The notes beneath the pieces are model-generated. The model was not told where the DNA came from, made no database searches, and saw only the letters and a list, made by a program, of their open reading frames with translations. 64,000 nucleotides of DNA from Nannocystis pusilla (GTDB taxonomy: Bacteria > Myxococcota_A > Polyangia > Nannocystales > Nannocystaceae): positions 11,738,001 through 11,802,000 of the forward strand of contig NZ_JAPNKE010000002.1 in NCBI RefSeq assembly GCF_026626665.1, written 5' to 3'. Made by a program: the position numbers and the translations under genes. Positions 10,313 to 20,239 of this stretch are shown here, piece after piece. Positions within the stretch are counted from its first letter, which is position 1, and each line of letters opens with the position of its first letter.

Positions 10313-10339
10313 GCCGGTCCGACGATTCGTCGGACCGGC
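10313..10339. terminator. Terminator hairpin between convergent genes
   Basis: Perfect 13-bp stem GCCGGTCCGACGA / TCGTCGGACCGGC around a single T. It lies between the convergent kinase 2 (ends 10176) and the lipoprotein gene (ends 10348). No strong T-run on either side. Confidence 0.6.
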
Positions 10340-10347
10340 GCCTGTGA

Positions 10348-11074
10348 TCATTCGAATTTGCAGCAGCTGGCCATCTTGTCGAAGATCGCGTCGCCCTCGG
10401 CGCACACGTTGTCGGCCGGGCACTGGGCGACCTCGACGCCGTCCACGCTGCAGACGCAGGTCTCGGCGTCGCAGAAGATCTCCTGGGTCGGCGCGTCGGG
10501 GCAGAACGTGCTCCGCCGCAGCCGTCGCTCTCCTCGCTCACGGCCTGGGTGCATTCCTGGCCGCCGCCTGCGCAGTCTTCCACCGCCGCGAGCTCGGCCG
10601 CGCACGCTCTTCGCCATCGAGCTCCGGCGCAGGTCAGCTGGGCGATGCACTGGACGAAGACGAGGTTGAGGGGCACGCACTCGGCCTCGAGCCACTGGAA
10701 CTCGCTGGCGCAGTCCTGGGCGCACTCGGCGAGCGAGCCGTCGCCTCCGCCCTCGCACTCGAACATGAGCTTGCAAGCGTCCTCGCAGGCGCCTGGTGCT
10801 CGGGGTCGACGGGGCCGGTGGTGTCGCTGCCGGTGTCGTCGCCGCTGGTGGCGACCGTGGGCTCGTCGTTCCCGGTGGTCGCGCCGTCGTCGGTGGCGCT
10901 CGAGGTCGGCGACTCGTCGGTGGTCGAGGCGTCGGTGGTGGAGGCGTCGGTGGTGGAGGCGTCGGTGGTCGAGGCCGAGGCGGTGCCGCTGTCGGTGTCG
11001 CCCGGCTTGGGGTCACAGGCGCCGGTGAGGAACAGGAAGGTAAGGGTAAGGAAGGAGAGGCTAGAGCGCAGCAT
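10348..11074 (-). CDS. Cys-rich secreted lipoprotein
   Basis: Starts MLRSSLSFLTLTFLFLTGACD: a signal peptide with lipobox LTGAC. A low-complexity linker with repeated ASTTD units (four tandem copies near 10920-10970) leads to a Cys-rich domain of about 140 residues. That domain has at least a dozen Cys (for example LMFECEGG, LAECAQDCASEF, FCDAETCVCS) and ends CCKFE. Disulfide-stabilised periplasmic or surface domain; family not recognised, though similar Cys-rich lipoproteins are common in Nannocystaceae. Frameshifts lie near 10795, 10615 and 10515. Confidence 0.65.
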
Positions 11075-11339
11075 GATGTTATCCGTGAGAGGGGCGAGCC
11101 GTCGGGGTCCGTTCCGCCGCGGCGCCGCTCGGCCCGTGGAGTCGCCGCCGCCGGGAGAAAAATTGCCGGCTCGCTGCAAGTCGTCGCGGCGCGAGGGCGA
11201 GGCGTTCGCGCACCCGGACAGCGCTGCTCCCGCGAGCGCGATCCGCAAGCGGCGACCAGGCGCGCCACGACGGCGAGGGCAGACGGGCACGCGGGGGGCG
11301 GGCCAGCACCAGGCGGGTCGCGTGCGCTCGCGGCGGGCC

Positions 11340-11600
11340 GCGGCTCCGACGTCGAGGCGCGTCATCCGCTCGCGGAAGGGGGCCGATCGCGAGGTCGACG
11401 CTGCGGCCTGCCGCGGCTCCGGCGTCGACGCGCGTCATCCGCTCGCGGAAGGGGCCGTCGACTGCGAGGCGAACCGCGGCTCCGGCGTCGACGCGCGTGA
11501 TTCGCCCGCGGAGGGGGCCGTCGACTGCGAGGCGAACCGCGGCTCAGGCGTCGACGCGCGTCATCAGCTCGAGGAAGTGGCCGTTCGGGTCGGCGAAGTA
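11340..11600. repeat. Tandem repeats built from the 3' end of the VOC gene
   Basis: Four units begin with GCGGCTCC or GCGGCTCA at 11340, 11413, 11476 and 11539 (periods 73, 63, 63). The unit at 11539 is the genuine 3' end of the VOC gene (codes LELMTRVDA and stop, minus strand). The other three are degenerate downstream copies in which the stop TGA has become GGA and MTRVDAGAA can still be read. Confidence 0.75.
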
Positions 11601-11919
11601 CACGCGGCGGCCGTCGCGGTCGTAGTGGCTGATCCGATTGTCGAAGCCGCCGTGCGGGCTCGAGGCGAACGGCAGGCCGGCGGCGCGGACGCGGGCGAAG
11701 ATCGCGTCGAACTCGGCGTCGTCGACGAGGAACGCGTAGTGGTGCGACTCGAAGCCGTCGTCGTCGCCGAAGTCGAGCGTCAGGGAGTCGTTGACGCGCA
11801 CCGCGGCGAACGGGCCGACCTCCCCGGCGTAGCGCACGCCGAAGAAGCTCGGCGAAGAACTTGGCCGACGCGACCTTGTCGTGGGCCGGCACGATCGTGT
11901 GATTGAGGGTGATCGCCAT
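11544..11919 (-). CDS. VOC family protein (glyoxalase/dioxygenase fold)
   Basis: About 125 residues, MAITLNHTIVPAHDKVASAKFFAE followed after a frameshift near 11845 by GEVGPFAAVRVNDSLTLDFG and ending VYFADPNGHFLELMTRVDA. His at the start (NHTIVP), the FESHHYAF segment and the terminal FLEL are the usual metal-site positions of the vicinal oxygen chelate superfamily. The substrate cannot be told; members act as glyoxalases, ring-cleavage dioxygenases or resistance proteins. The end of the gene is embedded in a 63-bp tandem repeat. Confidence 0.75.
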
Positions 11920-11986
11920 CGTCGATCAGCGTAGCGCGGGAGGCCCGGGTGTCAGGCGCCACGGCCGAGCCCGCTGCGGTCCGCCG

Positions 11987-12801
11987 TCACTCGTTCATCT
12001 CGTAATCGGCGCGCATGAGCCATTCGAACAGCGATTCGGGGATGAGCCGACGGGCCCGCGGGACCCACACGGCGTCGTCGCCGAGGCGGTAGCGCAGGCG
12101 CGGCCGGCGAGCGGCGAGGATCCGCAGGAGCAGCTCGGCGAAGCGCAGCGGGTCGGGGCCGGATTGCTCGGCGCGGGCCATGATGTCGATCGCGCGATCA
12201 CGGGCGGCGGCGTACGCGGCCACACCCCGGCCGCCCGCTCGCGCGCGGCCGTGCCGGCGGTCTTGAAGTCGCCCGGCTCGATCAGCGACACGTGAATGCC
12301 GAACCGGCGCACCTCCTGGCGCAGGCCCTCGCTGAGGCCCTCGACGGCGAACTTGCTGGCCGAGTAGTGGGCGTGGAACGGCACGCCGACGAGGCCGGCG
12401 AGCGAGGAGACGTTGACGATCCGGCCGCCGCCCTGGGCGCGCATCACCGGCAGGACTGCCCGCACCATCCGCGCCATGCCGAAGAAGTTGGTGTCGAACT
12501 GGGCCTTCGCCTCGTCGATCGCGGTCTCCTCGACGGCGCCCGCGAGGGTGTAGCCGGCGTTGTTGACGAGGACGTCGATCCGCCCGGCGCGCTGCATCAC
12601 GGCGTCGACGCAGGCGGCCACCGAGGCGTCGCTGCGCACGTCGAGCGGCAGCATCTCGACGCCGCCCGGGGTGTCGTGGCCGGCGGCGCGCCGACTGGTG
12701 CCGAACACGCGACAAGGCCCGCGCGCGGCCAGGAGCCGCGCGGCAGCCTCGCCGAACCCGGACGATGCGCCGGTGATGAGGACGACTGTTCCCTCGCGCA
12801 C
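11987..12801 (-). CDS. SDR family NAD(P)-dependent oxidoreductase
   Basis: About 271 residues starting at GTG (VREGTVVLITGASSGFGEAA). The Rossmann glycine motif TGASSGFG, the NNAG motif (IDVLVNNAGYTL), the catalytic Ser (VNVSSLAGLVG) and the YSASK catalytic Tyr/Lys are all present: a classical short-chain dehydrogenase/reductase. One frameshift near 12225, after GTAARERAAGVW; the C-terminus (RARRLIPESLFEWLMRADYE) follows in another frame. The substrate is unknown. Confidence 0.85.
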
Positions 12802-12966
12802 GCGGCCTCCTGAGCCCGGCGGAGGGTAGCGCGCGGTGGCGGTGCGCGAGGCTCGGGCTCGCGGGCCGCGAAGTGAGCTCGAGAGCGAGCGCGGACGAGG
12901 TGGCGATCGCCGAGGCGAGGGTCGAGCTCCGCGGCGAGCTCGGTGACGGGGTCGCCGGAGCTTGGG

Positions 12967-12988
12967 GACATGTCCGATCGGACATGTC
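12967..12988. repeat. 22-bp perfect palindrome of the TGTCC family
   Basis: Half site GACATGTCCGA followed by its exact reverse complement, giving a 22-bp perfect palindrome between the SDR gene and the DUF2239 gene. It is the most symmetric member of the family and looks like a dimeric protein-binding site. Confidence 0.65.
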
Positions 12989-13066
12989 ACTCGGGTCCCG
13001 GAGCGCCGCTCCTTGCGAGGCTCGGTCCCGTCTCGAAGGGGCAGCGCTACTCGCGCGGAAATTTTC

Positions 13067-13108
13067 ACCCGGGTAATATTGACCGGGATTATTTCCCGGG
13101 TATTATTG
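13067..13108 (+). promoter_or_regulatory. Triple CCCGGGTAATATT-type repeat in promoter
   Basis: Three direct repeats, ACCCGGGTAATATTG (13067), ACCGGGATTATTT (13082) and CCCGGGTATTATTG (13095), with a 13-15 bp period, end 5 bp before the GTG start of the DUF2239 gene. In very GC-rich DNA this A/T-containing array stands out and probably contains the promoter and/or operator. Confidence 0.5.
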
Positions 13109-13112
13109 CCGC

Positions 13113-13656
13113 GTGACCTCGGAGCGCACCTACACGGCGTTTTTGCCGGCGTTCGCCGGCTCGCCTCCAGCAGCGCCCGGGAGGTGCTGCGGCGCCTCGG
13201 CGAGGTCGGCCCGTGCGACGGGCCCGTCCTCGTGTTCGACGACGCCAGCGGGCAGCAGGTCGAGCTTCGACCGCGGGCTGGCCGAGGAGCCGCCGGCGCG
13301 CCGGTCCCGGGCGCCCGAAGCTGGGCGTCGTCTCGCGCGAGGTCTCGCTGCTGCCGCGGCACTGGGAATGGCTCGAGCGGCAGCCGAGCGGGATCTCGGC
13401 GGCGCTGCGCCGACTCGTCGAGGAGGCGATCCGGCGCGACCCGGACGAGGAGCGGGCCCGCCTGGCGCGAGAAGCGGCGCACCGGGTGATGACCGCGCTC
13501 GCCGGCGATCTACCCCATTACGAGGAGGCCGCGCGCGCCCTGTTCGCGCGCGACTCGCAGCGCTTCGCGCAGCAGATCCGCCGCTGGCCCGCGGACATCC
13601 GCGATCACCTGGCGCGCATGGTCGAAGGCGCATTCCCCCCCGGAGACGAATCATGA
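13113..13656 (+). CDS. DUF2239 family protein
   Basis: About 180 residues. Starts VTSERTYTAFL and, after a missing G near 13146, continues GVRRLASSSAREVLRRLGEV, then PVLVFDDASGQQVE, then GPGRPKLGVVSREVSLLPRH and the helical C-terminus to EGAFPPGDES. This order matches the DUF2239 family, whose conserved GRPKLGVV(S/A)REVTLLPRHW core I recognise. The function is unknown; the C-terminal part may bind DNA. The stop TGA overlaps the ATG of the GIY-YIG gene (ATGA at 13653-13656), so the two are translationally coupled. Further shifts near 13265 and 13300. Confidence 0.75.
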
Positions 13657-14035
13657 CCGCTTCCACGCCGAGCCGGACCCGCGCAGAGCGAAGCGAGATT
13701 ACCGCGAGCAGCCGCGGCGCGCCGGCATCTATGTCATTCGCAACACCACGAGCGGCAAGCTGCTGCTCGGCAGCAGCATGAACTTGCAAGGTCCGCTGAA
13801 TCGCCACCGCTTCATGCTGTCGATCGGGGCCCATCCGATCCGCGCTGCAGGAGGACTGGCGGCGCCTCGGGCCGGAGGCGTTCAGATTACGATCGCCGAG
13901 GTGGTGACGCCGCAGGACGAGGAGGCGGGTCCGCACGAGGACGAGCTGTGGCTGCTGGAGCAGGTGTGGATCGAGCGGACCTCGCCGTTCGGCGAGAACG
14001 GCTACAATGTCCACACCCGGATCCGCGACGCCTGA
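13653..14035 (+). CDS. GIY-YIG nuclease family protein
   Basis: About 127 residues. The core motif reads RRAGIYVIRNTTSGKLLLGS, that is GIY...(Y/L)xG with LLGS in the second strand, followed by NLQGPLNRHRFMLSIG and, at the end, ERTSPFGENGYNVHTRIR. It resembles the GIY-YIG family members that sit next to DUF2239 genes, rather than a homing nuclease. Frameshifts near 13690 and 13840. Coupled to DUF2239 by a 4-bp overlap; the pair may act together. Confidence 0.7.
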
Positions 14036-14093
14036 GCGGGCGACGGCGCGAGCGTGCATTCGAGCGACCCGGTGACGCGGCGGTGCGGCGGCC

Positions 14094-14431
14094 TTACTCG
14101 TCCTCGTCGATCGCCGCTGCGGCGGGCCGGATCTCGTCGTCGTCGAAGCGCTCGCTCAGCACCCCGTCGGTGAACACGCGCAGGTGGGTGAACATCCCCC
14201 CGCAGTTCAAGGTCCGGGTGCGAGCCTCGCAGCAGTCCCGGCAACCCTCGTACACGAGCCAGCCGAGCGCCCCGTAGGTGTCGGCCTCCTTGCATTCGCG
14301 GGTCGGCATCACGAACATCGCGCATTCGTCCGCGGCCTCGTGGACGATGGTTCGGAGTCGAACGGCTCGAGCTCGTCGTATCCGAGCTCCCGCAGCTGCG
14401 CCTCGAACGCCGATCGACTCGGGTCATTCAT
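14094..14431 (-). CDS. Small Cys-rich hypothetical protein
   Basis: About 112 residues, MNDPSRSAFEAQLRELGYDELEPFDS then, after a shift near 14343, ADECAMFVMPTRECKEADTYG and LVYEGCRDCCEARTRTLNCGG, ending in an acidic tail AAAIDEDE. Six Cys in about 50 residues suggest metal binding or disulfides. There is no signal peptide, so it is probably cytosolic. No family recognised. Confidence 0.5.
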
Positions 14432-14478
14432 GGCACGAGGCGTATCGGCGCCGGTGGGGGGCCGTCAACGCTCGCGCG

Positions 14479-15691
14479 TCACGCCGCGACGATGTCGAGC
14501 TCCGTCAGGGCGCCGGGGCGGAGCAGCCGCCGCAGCACCGGCGCGACCGGGCTGTTGCTCAGGCGAATGATCGTGGCGCGGAGGATCCGCTGCAGCTCGC
14601 CGGCGGGCGTGAACAGCTGCCGCATCGTCGTCGCGGTCTGCTGCAGGCTGGCGGTGAAGGGGCGCAGCTTCGCCTCCCACTCGCGCAGCGCGCGGGGCAG
14701 GTCGTGAGGGTGCTGCGCGAGCATGTTGCCGAGCAGCTCGGCGCCCGCCATCCGGTCGAGGCGCCCATCCCCGAGTACAGGGTCAGGCACCACGCCGCGT
14801 CGCCGAGCAGCACGACGCGGCCCTGGTGCCACCGCTCCATGCGGACCTGCTCGACCGAATCGAACAGGCGCTCGTCCGCCGCCGCGTAATCGTCGAACAG
14901 CTGGCTCAGCATCGGCCCGGCGGGCTCCGGGCCGAACGCCGCGCGCACCGAATCGATCGCCGGCCGGCGAAGCTGCGCCGCGACGTCGTCCACGCGGTAC
15001 GAGAACAGCACGGTGGGGTTGCGATTCACGAACGGGAACACCCACGCCGAGCGGCCCGCCTCGGCGAGGACGAGGCCGTCGCTGGTCCGGTGGCCGTCGA
15101 CGGGCCGCTGCAGCACGCAGGCGCCGATCATGTATTCATCGGCCGCAGGAACGCCTCGTGCGGGCCGAAGACCAGCCGGCGGACGGTCGAGCGCATCCCG
15201 TCCGCGCCGACCACGAGGTCGAAGCGCTCGGTCGTGGTCGCGCCGGTCGTCGCGTCGCGCATCGTCACGTCGACGCCGCGATCGTCCTGGGCGATCGCCA
15301 CGGGGCTCGTGGCGAAGCGGACCTCGACGTCCGCCGGCAGCGCCGAATAGAGCGCGTTCTCGACGTCGCCCCGCAGCACCAGCCGCGGCCCGCCGGGCAG
15401 GTCGGGCAGGCCCATCCCCTTGCGTTTGCGACCGCTGCGATCGATCTCGAACGTCTGGACCGGCGGGCCCAGACGATTGCCCACCGCATCGAGCACGCCG
15501 AGCCGGGCCGCGGACGCCACGCCCGTGCCGAACAGGGCCACCGCGTAGCCGCCGCGGCGCCGTCCGGGGGCGCGCTCGAGGATCACTGGTTGCCAGCCGA
15601 GCCGGTGCAGCCGCAGGGCCGTGGCGATGCCGCTGATCCCGAGCCCGACCACCAGGACGCGCGGGCGGCGTGTCGTTGCGCTGTTCGTCAT
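14479..15691 (-). CDS. FAD-dependent monooxygenase
   Basis: About 403 residues. N-terminal dinucleotide motif VLVVGLGISGIATALRLHRLG, the DG motif DLVVGADGMRSTVRR and the GD motif VVLLGDAAWCLTLYSGMG define a class A flavoprotein monooxygenase (para-hydroxybenzoate hydroxylase fold, TetX-like). It oxidises an unknown aromatic or polyketide-like substrate using NAD(P)H and O2. Frameshifts near 15135 and 14765. It lies 87 bp downstream of an AraC-type regulator gene on the same strand, its likely controller. The C-terminus ends PGALTELDIVAA. Confidence 0.82.
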
Positions 15692-15777
15692 GGGGCCGAG
15701 GGTAGCGGCCGACCACGCCCGCCAGCGCGCGGCTTGGCGGAGAAATCGGCGCGGATTGGGGTCGCCGGGCGGGGCGA

Positions 15778-16674
15778 TCACGGCGCGGCGCGCCGGCGTC
15801 TCGCCAGCCGCGCGGCGTCACGTCGTGGGTGCGGCGAAACACGCGAATGAAATGAGTGACATCGGCGTAGCCGACCGCATTGGCGATAGTCTCGACGCTC
15901 TCGTCGGTGTCGCGCAGGCGCCGGCGCGCCTCCGACATTCGGTGCGCTCGCAGCCAGTCGCTGACGGTCAACCCGGTCTCCTGGCGGATGGCGTTGGCCA
16001 GGTGCGACGGCGTGCGGCCCACCGCCGAGGCCACGTCCTTCAGCGAGAGGGGCTCCAGGCAGTGCGCCTCGATGAAGGCGAGGGCGTCGCGCACGATCCC
16101 GCCGACCAGCGGCGACGCAGCGGGCGTGCTCCTGCAGCTCGCGCACGAGCTCCGCGAGCAGCAGGACGAGCCACGCGTGCGCGGCGTGCTCCGCGGCCCA
16201 CTTGCGCTCGCGCAGCTCCGCCGCCATCTCGGCGACGAATTGCTCGATTCGCCGGAGTCGGGCCGGCTCGGGGCGCAGGCGCAGCAATCCGCGGAGCAGC
16301 AGGCTGCGCGCCGGAGCAGGCCCCGCCTCCCCGCGGATCCGCGGCTGGCCCGGCCACAGCGGCGGTCCGAGGGCGCGGAGCAGCAGCGGATCGACGCTGA
16401 CGATCCAGCCCTCGAGATCGGCGACCTCGAGCGGCTGGTGCTCCACCTCCGGGACGAGGTGGACGTCGCCGGCCCGCAGCTCGACCGTCTCGAGGTGTCG
16501 TCCTCGCCCGCGGCCCGCAGTGAACACGAAGATCGTGAAGAAGGTCGAGACGAGCGGGCCGGTCGGCGGCGGCGGTCCGCTCGGGACGCGAGTGACGTGG
16601 AGGCGCATGTCGCCCGCGCCCATCGCGTCGAGGGTGATGACCTGCGGAGGCCGCCGCGGGGGAGGGCGAGGCAC
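15778..16674 (-). CDS. AraC family transcriptional regulator
   Basis: About 298 residues. The N-terminal half (LHVTRVPSGPPPPTGPLV ... LETVELRAGDVHLVPEVEHQ) is a cupin-type sensor. The C-terminal half has the double helix-turn-helix: LSLKDVASAVGRTPSHLANA and VETIANAVGYADVTHFIRVF, ending TPRGW. Frameshifts near 16125 and 15800, so the exact stop (15778 here) is uncertain. It probably activates the FAD monooxygenase gene that follows it. Confidence 0.8.
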   Translation of the reverse strand: MPRPPPRRPPQVITLDAMGAGDMRLHVTRVPSGPPPPTGPLVSTFFTIFVFTAGRGRGRHLETVELRAGDVHLVPEVEHQPLEVADLEGWIVSVDPLLLRALGPPLWPGQPRIRGEAGPAPARSLLLRGLLRLRPEPARLRRIEQFVAEMAAELRERKWAAEHAAHAWLVLLLAELVRELQEHARCVAAGRRDRARRPRLHRGALPGAPLAEGRGLGGGPHAVAPGQRHPPGDRVDRQRLAASAPNVGGAPAPARHRRERRDYRQCGRLRRCHSFHSRVSPHPRRDAARLARRRRAAP

Positions 16675-16826
16675 GGAGCGACGAGTGTTACCCGATGTCG
16701 CGGCGCGACGGAAACGGCGAGCGACGAGCGGACGCGGACGGGCTGGCTCCGTGCGGCGCGCGGGGCGACGACGGCGGCTGCGAGGTCGCCTTGGCGCGTC
16801 CCGCCCGCGCTGATACCGTGGATGAG

Positions 16827-17306
16827 ATGAAGATCGTTCGACTCGAGGCGCACGAGGGGGAGCGGCTGCGAACGGTGCGGCTGGCGGCGCTGGGCGACGC
16901 GCCCGACGCGTTCGGCGGCACGCTGGCCGAGGCGGCGGTCCGCCGCGCAGACGAGTGGCGGCAGCAGCTCGTCGAGCTGCCGACCTTCGTCGCGGAGCTC
17001 GCGGGGCGCGACGTCGGGATGGTCCGCGCGGTGCGTCACAAGGTCGAGCTCGACACCGGCGAGCTCCTGTCGATGTGGATCGCGCCGACCGCTCGAGGAC
17101 AGGGCGTCGGGGATGCGCTCGTCGACGCCGTGGTCGCCTGGGCCCGCGCCGAGGGGCTGCGCCGGCTCGTGCTCGAGGTCGGTGACGCCAACGCCGCGGC
17201 GATCGCCCTCTACGCCCGCAATGGATTCGTGCCGACCGGCGTCACCGGCTCGCTGCCTCCGCCGCGTATGCACATTCGCGAGCACCAGCGCGCCCGCGAG
17301 CTGTGA
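16827..17306 (+). CDS. GNAT family N-acetyltransferase
   Basis: Intact 159-residue protein. The acetyl-CoA binding motif A is LLSMWIAPTARGQGVGDALVD (R/Q-G-x-G-V/A), followed by LVLEVGDANAAAIALYARNG and FVPTG, the standard GNAT C-terminus. It is most like small-molecule or protein acetyltransferases; the substrate is unknown. Divergent from the AraC gene with about 150 bp between. Confidence 0.85.
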   Translation: MKIVRLEAHEGERLRTVRLAALGDAPDAFGGTLAEAAVRRADEWRQQLVELPTFVAELAGRDVGMVRAVRHKVELDTGELLSMWIAPTARGQGVGDALVDAVVAWARAEGLRRLVLEVGDANAAAIALYARNGFVPTGVTGSLPPPRMHIREHQRAREL

Positions 17307-17490
17307 ACCCGGCCGACGTGCCGCGATGGCGGCTCGCGGTGAATCACTGCGCCATCTCCGGCACGTGTCACGGCTCGCCCGAGCGTCACGAGAGCGGCGC
17401 TCGCCGGAGCACGCCACGACGCGCCGGCCGGAGCGGGCCCGAATCACGCCGGGGGAGCAGGTCGTCGTGGTAGGATCGAAGCGGCCGGCC

Positions 17491-18418
17491 ATGGCGATCG
17501 AGATCCTGCAGACCCGCCCGCTCCTCGCGTCGTGTGAACGCGCGCTGGCCCAGCGCTACACGGTGCACAAGCTGCATGAACAGGCGGACCCGCAGGCGTG
17601 GCTCGCGGCTCACGGGGCGCGCATTCGGGCCCACGCCGGCTCGGGCGTGCAGGCGGCGCTGATGGACCGCCTCCCCAACCTCGAGATCATCGCCGGCTTC
17701 GGCGTCGGCGTCGACAATATCGACATCAGCGCCGCCAGGGCCCGCAATATCCGCGTCACCAACACGCCCGACGTGCTCAACGACGCGGTGGCCGAGCTGA
17801 CGATCGGCCTGATGATCTCGCTCGCGCGACGGATCCCGCAAGGCGATCGATTCGTACGCGCCGGCAAGTGGGCGGGCGGCAGCTTCGGCCTGTTCTCCGA
17901 GCTGACCGGCAAGACGGTCGGGATCGTGGGCCTCGGCCGGATCGGCAAGGAGATCGCCGCGCGCTCGGGCCATGAAGATGCGCGTCGTGTACCATGGCCG
18001 CCGCCCGCAGCCGGGCGTGCCGTACGTTTACTACGACGCGCTCGAAGCCATGGCCCGCGACAGCGATTGGCTGGTGCTCGTCGCTCCCGGCGGAAAGGAC
18101 ACCGAGCGCATGGTCTCTCGCTCCGTGCTCGAAGCTCTCGGCCCCGAGGGCATGCTGGTCAACGTCGCCCGGGGCTCGCTGGTCGACGAGCCCGCCATGA
18201 TCGAACTCTTGCAGAGCGGCGGCCTCGGTGGCGCCGCGCTCGATGTCTTCGAGCACGAGCCGCAGGTGCCCGCGGCGCTGCTCGGCCTCGACAACGTCGT
18301 GCTCTCGCCGCATCAGGGCAGCGCCACGCGTCGGACCCGCGACGCCATGGGGGCGCTGCTGGTCGCCAACCTCGACCGGCACTTCGCCGGAGAACCGCTG
18401 CTCAGCGCGGTGACGTAG
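17491..18418 (+). CDS. 2-hydroxyacid dehydrogenase (D-isomer family)
   Basis: About 309 residues. The NAD-binding motif is TVGIVGLGRIGKEIA. Catalytic Arg in LVNVARGSLVDE, Glu in FEHEPQVP and His in LSPHQGSAT are all visible, so an active D-2-hydroxyacid dehydrogenase (glyoxylate/hydroxypyruvate reductase-like) is expected. One frameshift near 17970 in the Rossmann fold. ATG at 17491 chosen as start. It ends 10 bp before the SRPBCC gene, suggesting co-transcription. Confidence 0.85.
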
Positions 18419-18428
18419 GCCGAATCCC

Positions 18429-18908
18429 ATGCCGATCATCGAGCTGGTCACGCCGATCCGCGCCCCGATCGAGCGCTGCTTCGACCTCGCGCGCAGCGTC
18501 GACGTCCACCTCGCCGGCGCGGGCGAGACCGGCGAGCGCGCGGTCGCGGGCGTCGTCCGCGGCCTCCTCGGCCCGGGCGACGAGGTCACCTGGCGCGCGC
18601 GTCACTTCGGCGTGTGGCAGCTGCTGACCAGCAGGATCACCGAGTTCGAGCGTCCGCGCCGCTTCCGCGACTCGATGGTGCGCGGCGCGTTCGCCCGCTT
18701 CGACCACGACCACCTGTTCGAGGCCGACGCCGACGCCACGGTCATGCGCGACCGCTTCGACTTCACGTCGCCGCTCGGCCCGCTCGGTCGAGTCGCCGAC
18801 GCCCTGATCCTCACCCGCTACATGCGCGGCTTCCTGGTCGAGCGCAATCGCGTGCTGCGGGCGATCGCGGAGTCGGATCGGTGGCGCGAATTCCTCGCAG
18901 ACGGATGA
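18429..18908 (+). CDS. SRPBCC family protein (START-like)
   Basis: Intact 159-residue protein. The pattern IELVTPIRAPIERCFDLARS at the start, VTWRARHFGVWQLLTSRI in the middle and FDHDHLFEADADATVMRDR with a long C-terminal helix (MRGFLVERNRVLRAIAES) is the SRPBCC/START hydrophobic-ligand-binding fold. It is likely a cyclase/dehydrase-like or lipid-binding protein. It is 10 bp from the dehydrogenase upstream and converges with the P450 gene. Confidence 0.8.
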   Translation: MPIIELVTPIRAPIERCFDLARSVDVHLAGAGETGERAVAGVVRGLLGPGDEVTWRARHFGVWQLLTSRITEFERPRRFRDSMVRGAFARFDHDHLFEADADATVMRDRFDFTSPLGPLGRVADALILTRYMRGFLVERNRVLRAIAESDRWREFLADG

Positions 18909-18932
18909 ACGCAGGGCACGCAGCTTTCCTGA

Positions 18933-20239
18933 TCAGGGCGACGCTCGACCTGCGCAGCCGTGGCCCGTGCTCGACTCGGGCGCGTCCCAGGCGACCTCGA
19001 GCGCGACGAGGCCGCGGAACATCACGACCTGCCGGAACTTCAGCGGCTCGTCGCCGGCGAGGCGCAGGCCCGGCAGGCGCGAGGCGAGCACGGAGAGCCC
19101 CACGCGCCCCTGCAGGCGCGCCAGCGCGGCGCCGAGGCAAAGTGCACGCCGCGACCGAAGCCGAGGTGCTCGCCGACGTCGGCGCGCTCGGGGTCGAAGC
19201 GCAGGGGTCCGCGATCACGCGCTCGTCGTGATTGGCGGACCCGAGCGCCAGGAACACCCGCGCGCCTGCCGGGATCGTGACCTCGCCGAGCTTCACCTCG
19301 ACGCGAGCGACGCGGGTCGTCCCCGGGACCGGGCAGTCGCGGCGCAGGGTCTCCTCGACCACGGCGGCCGCCCGCGACGGCTCGCGCACCAGCGCCGCGA
19401 GCCGGTCCGGGTGCAGGAGCAGCAGCCGTACCGCGTTGCCGAGCAGGTCGGTGGTGGTCTTGTGGCCCGCGAACACGAAGGTGGTCGCGTGGGTGACCGC
19501 CTTGATCATGTCGAGCTGCCCGCCCGGGTCCGTCGACGCCTGGATGATCGTCGTCAGCAGGTCGGTCGACGGTTCGCTCGCTCGCGCGCTGACGAGGTCG
19601 GCGAGGTGATGTTGCATCGCCACCACGCCTCGGCGGCACGCACCCATTCGTCGGTGGGCAGCTGACCGCCCATGAACAGGCGCGCGGCGTCGTCCGCCCA
19701 TTGACCGAACTTGCTGGCGTCGGCCTGCGAGATGCCCAGGATGCCGGCGATCACCGCCACCGGCAGCGGGCCGCAGAAGCGCGTCATGAGCTCGGTCCGA
19801 CCGTCGGCGACGAAGCCATCGACGAGGCCGTCGGCCAGCGCGACGATCGTATCCTCCAGCGCGGCGATCCGGTCGGCGGTGAAGGCCGCGTTCAGCTTGC
19901 GCCGCACCGCGGTGTGCTCCGGCGGGTCGAGCTGGACGATCGAGCCGGTCCGCGGGAAGCCCTTGCGCATCACCGCCATCACCTCGGGCGGCGGCTCTCG
20001 ACGCTCGTGGTGGCGACCCGCGAGGAGAAGCGGTCGGTGTCGCGGAGGATCGCCGCGACGTCGGCGTGCCGGGTGACCACCCACATGCCCAGATCTTCGC
20101 AATAAAAGATCGGCTCCTCGGCGCGCGCCCGGGCGTACCGCGAGTAGGGGTCCTGCTGCACCTCGGGCGAGAAGAAAGAGAAGGCGGGGCGCTCGGTCAT
20201 CGCCGCCGCAGCGTACGCGCGCAGCGACTGCGGATTCAA
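18933..20239 (-). CDS. Cytochrome P450
   Basis: About 420 residues. Conserved parts: PPEHTAVRRKLNAAF (C helix), FAGHKTTTDLL (I helix; the usual acidic residue before Thr is Lys here), EETLRR (ExxR motif) and the heme loop FGRGVHF-C-LGAALARLQG. The heme Cys is interrupted by a frameshift at about 19140, where TTT in place of TTTT removes the Cys codon. Other shifts near 19995 and 19625. The start may be the ATG at 20200 (MTERPAFSF) or 20239. It is a soluble bacterial P450; redox partners are not in the window. Confidence 0.85.

Noticed and set aside
14559..17492. 977-codon minus-strand ORF across several genes
   Set aside because: It joins fragments of the AraC and monooxygenase genes only by chance absence of stops in GC-rich DNA.
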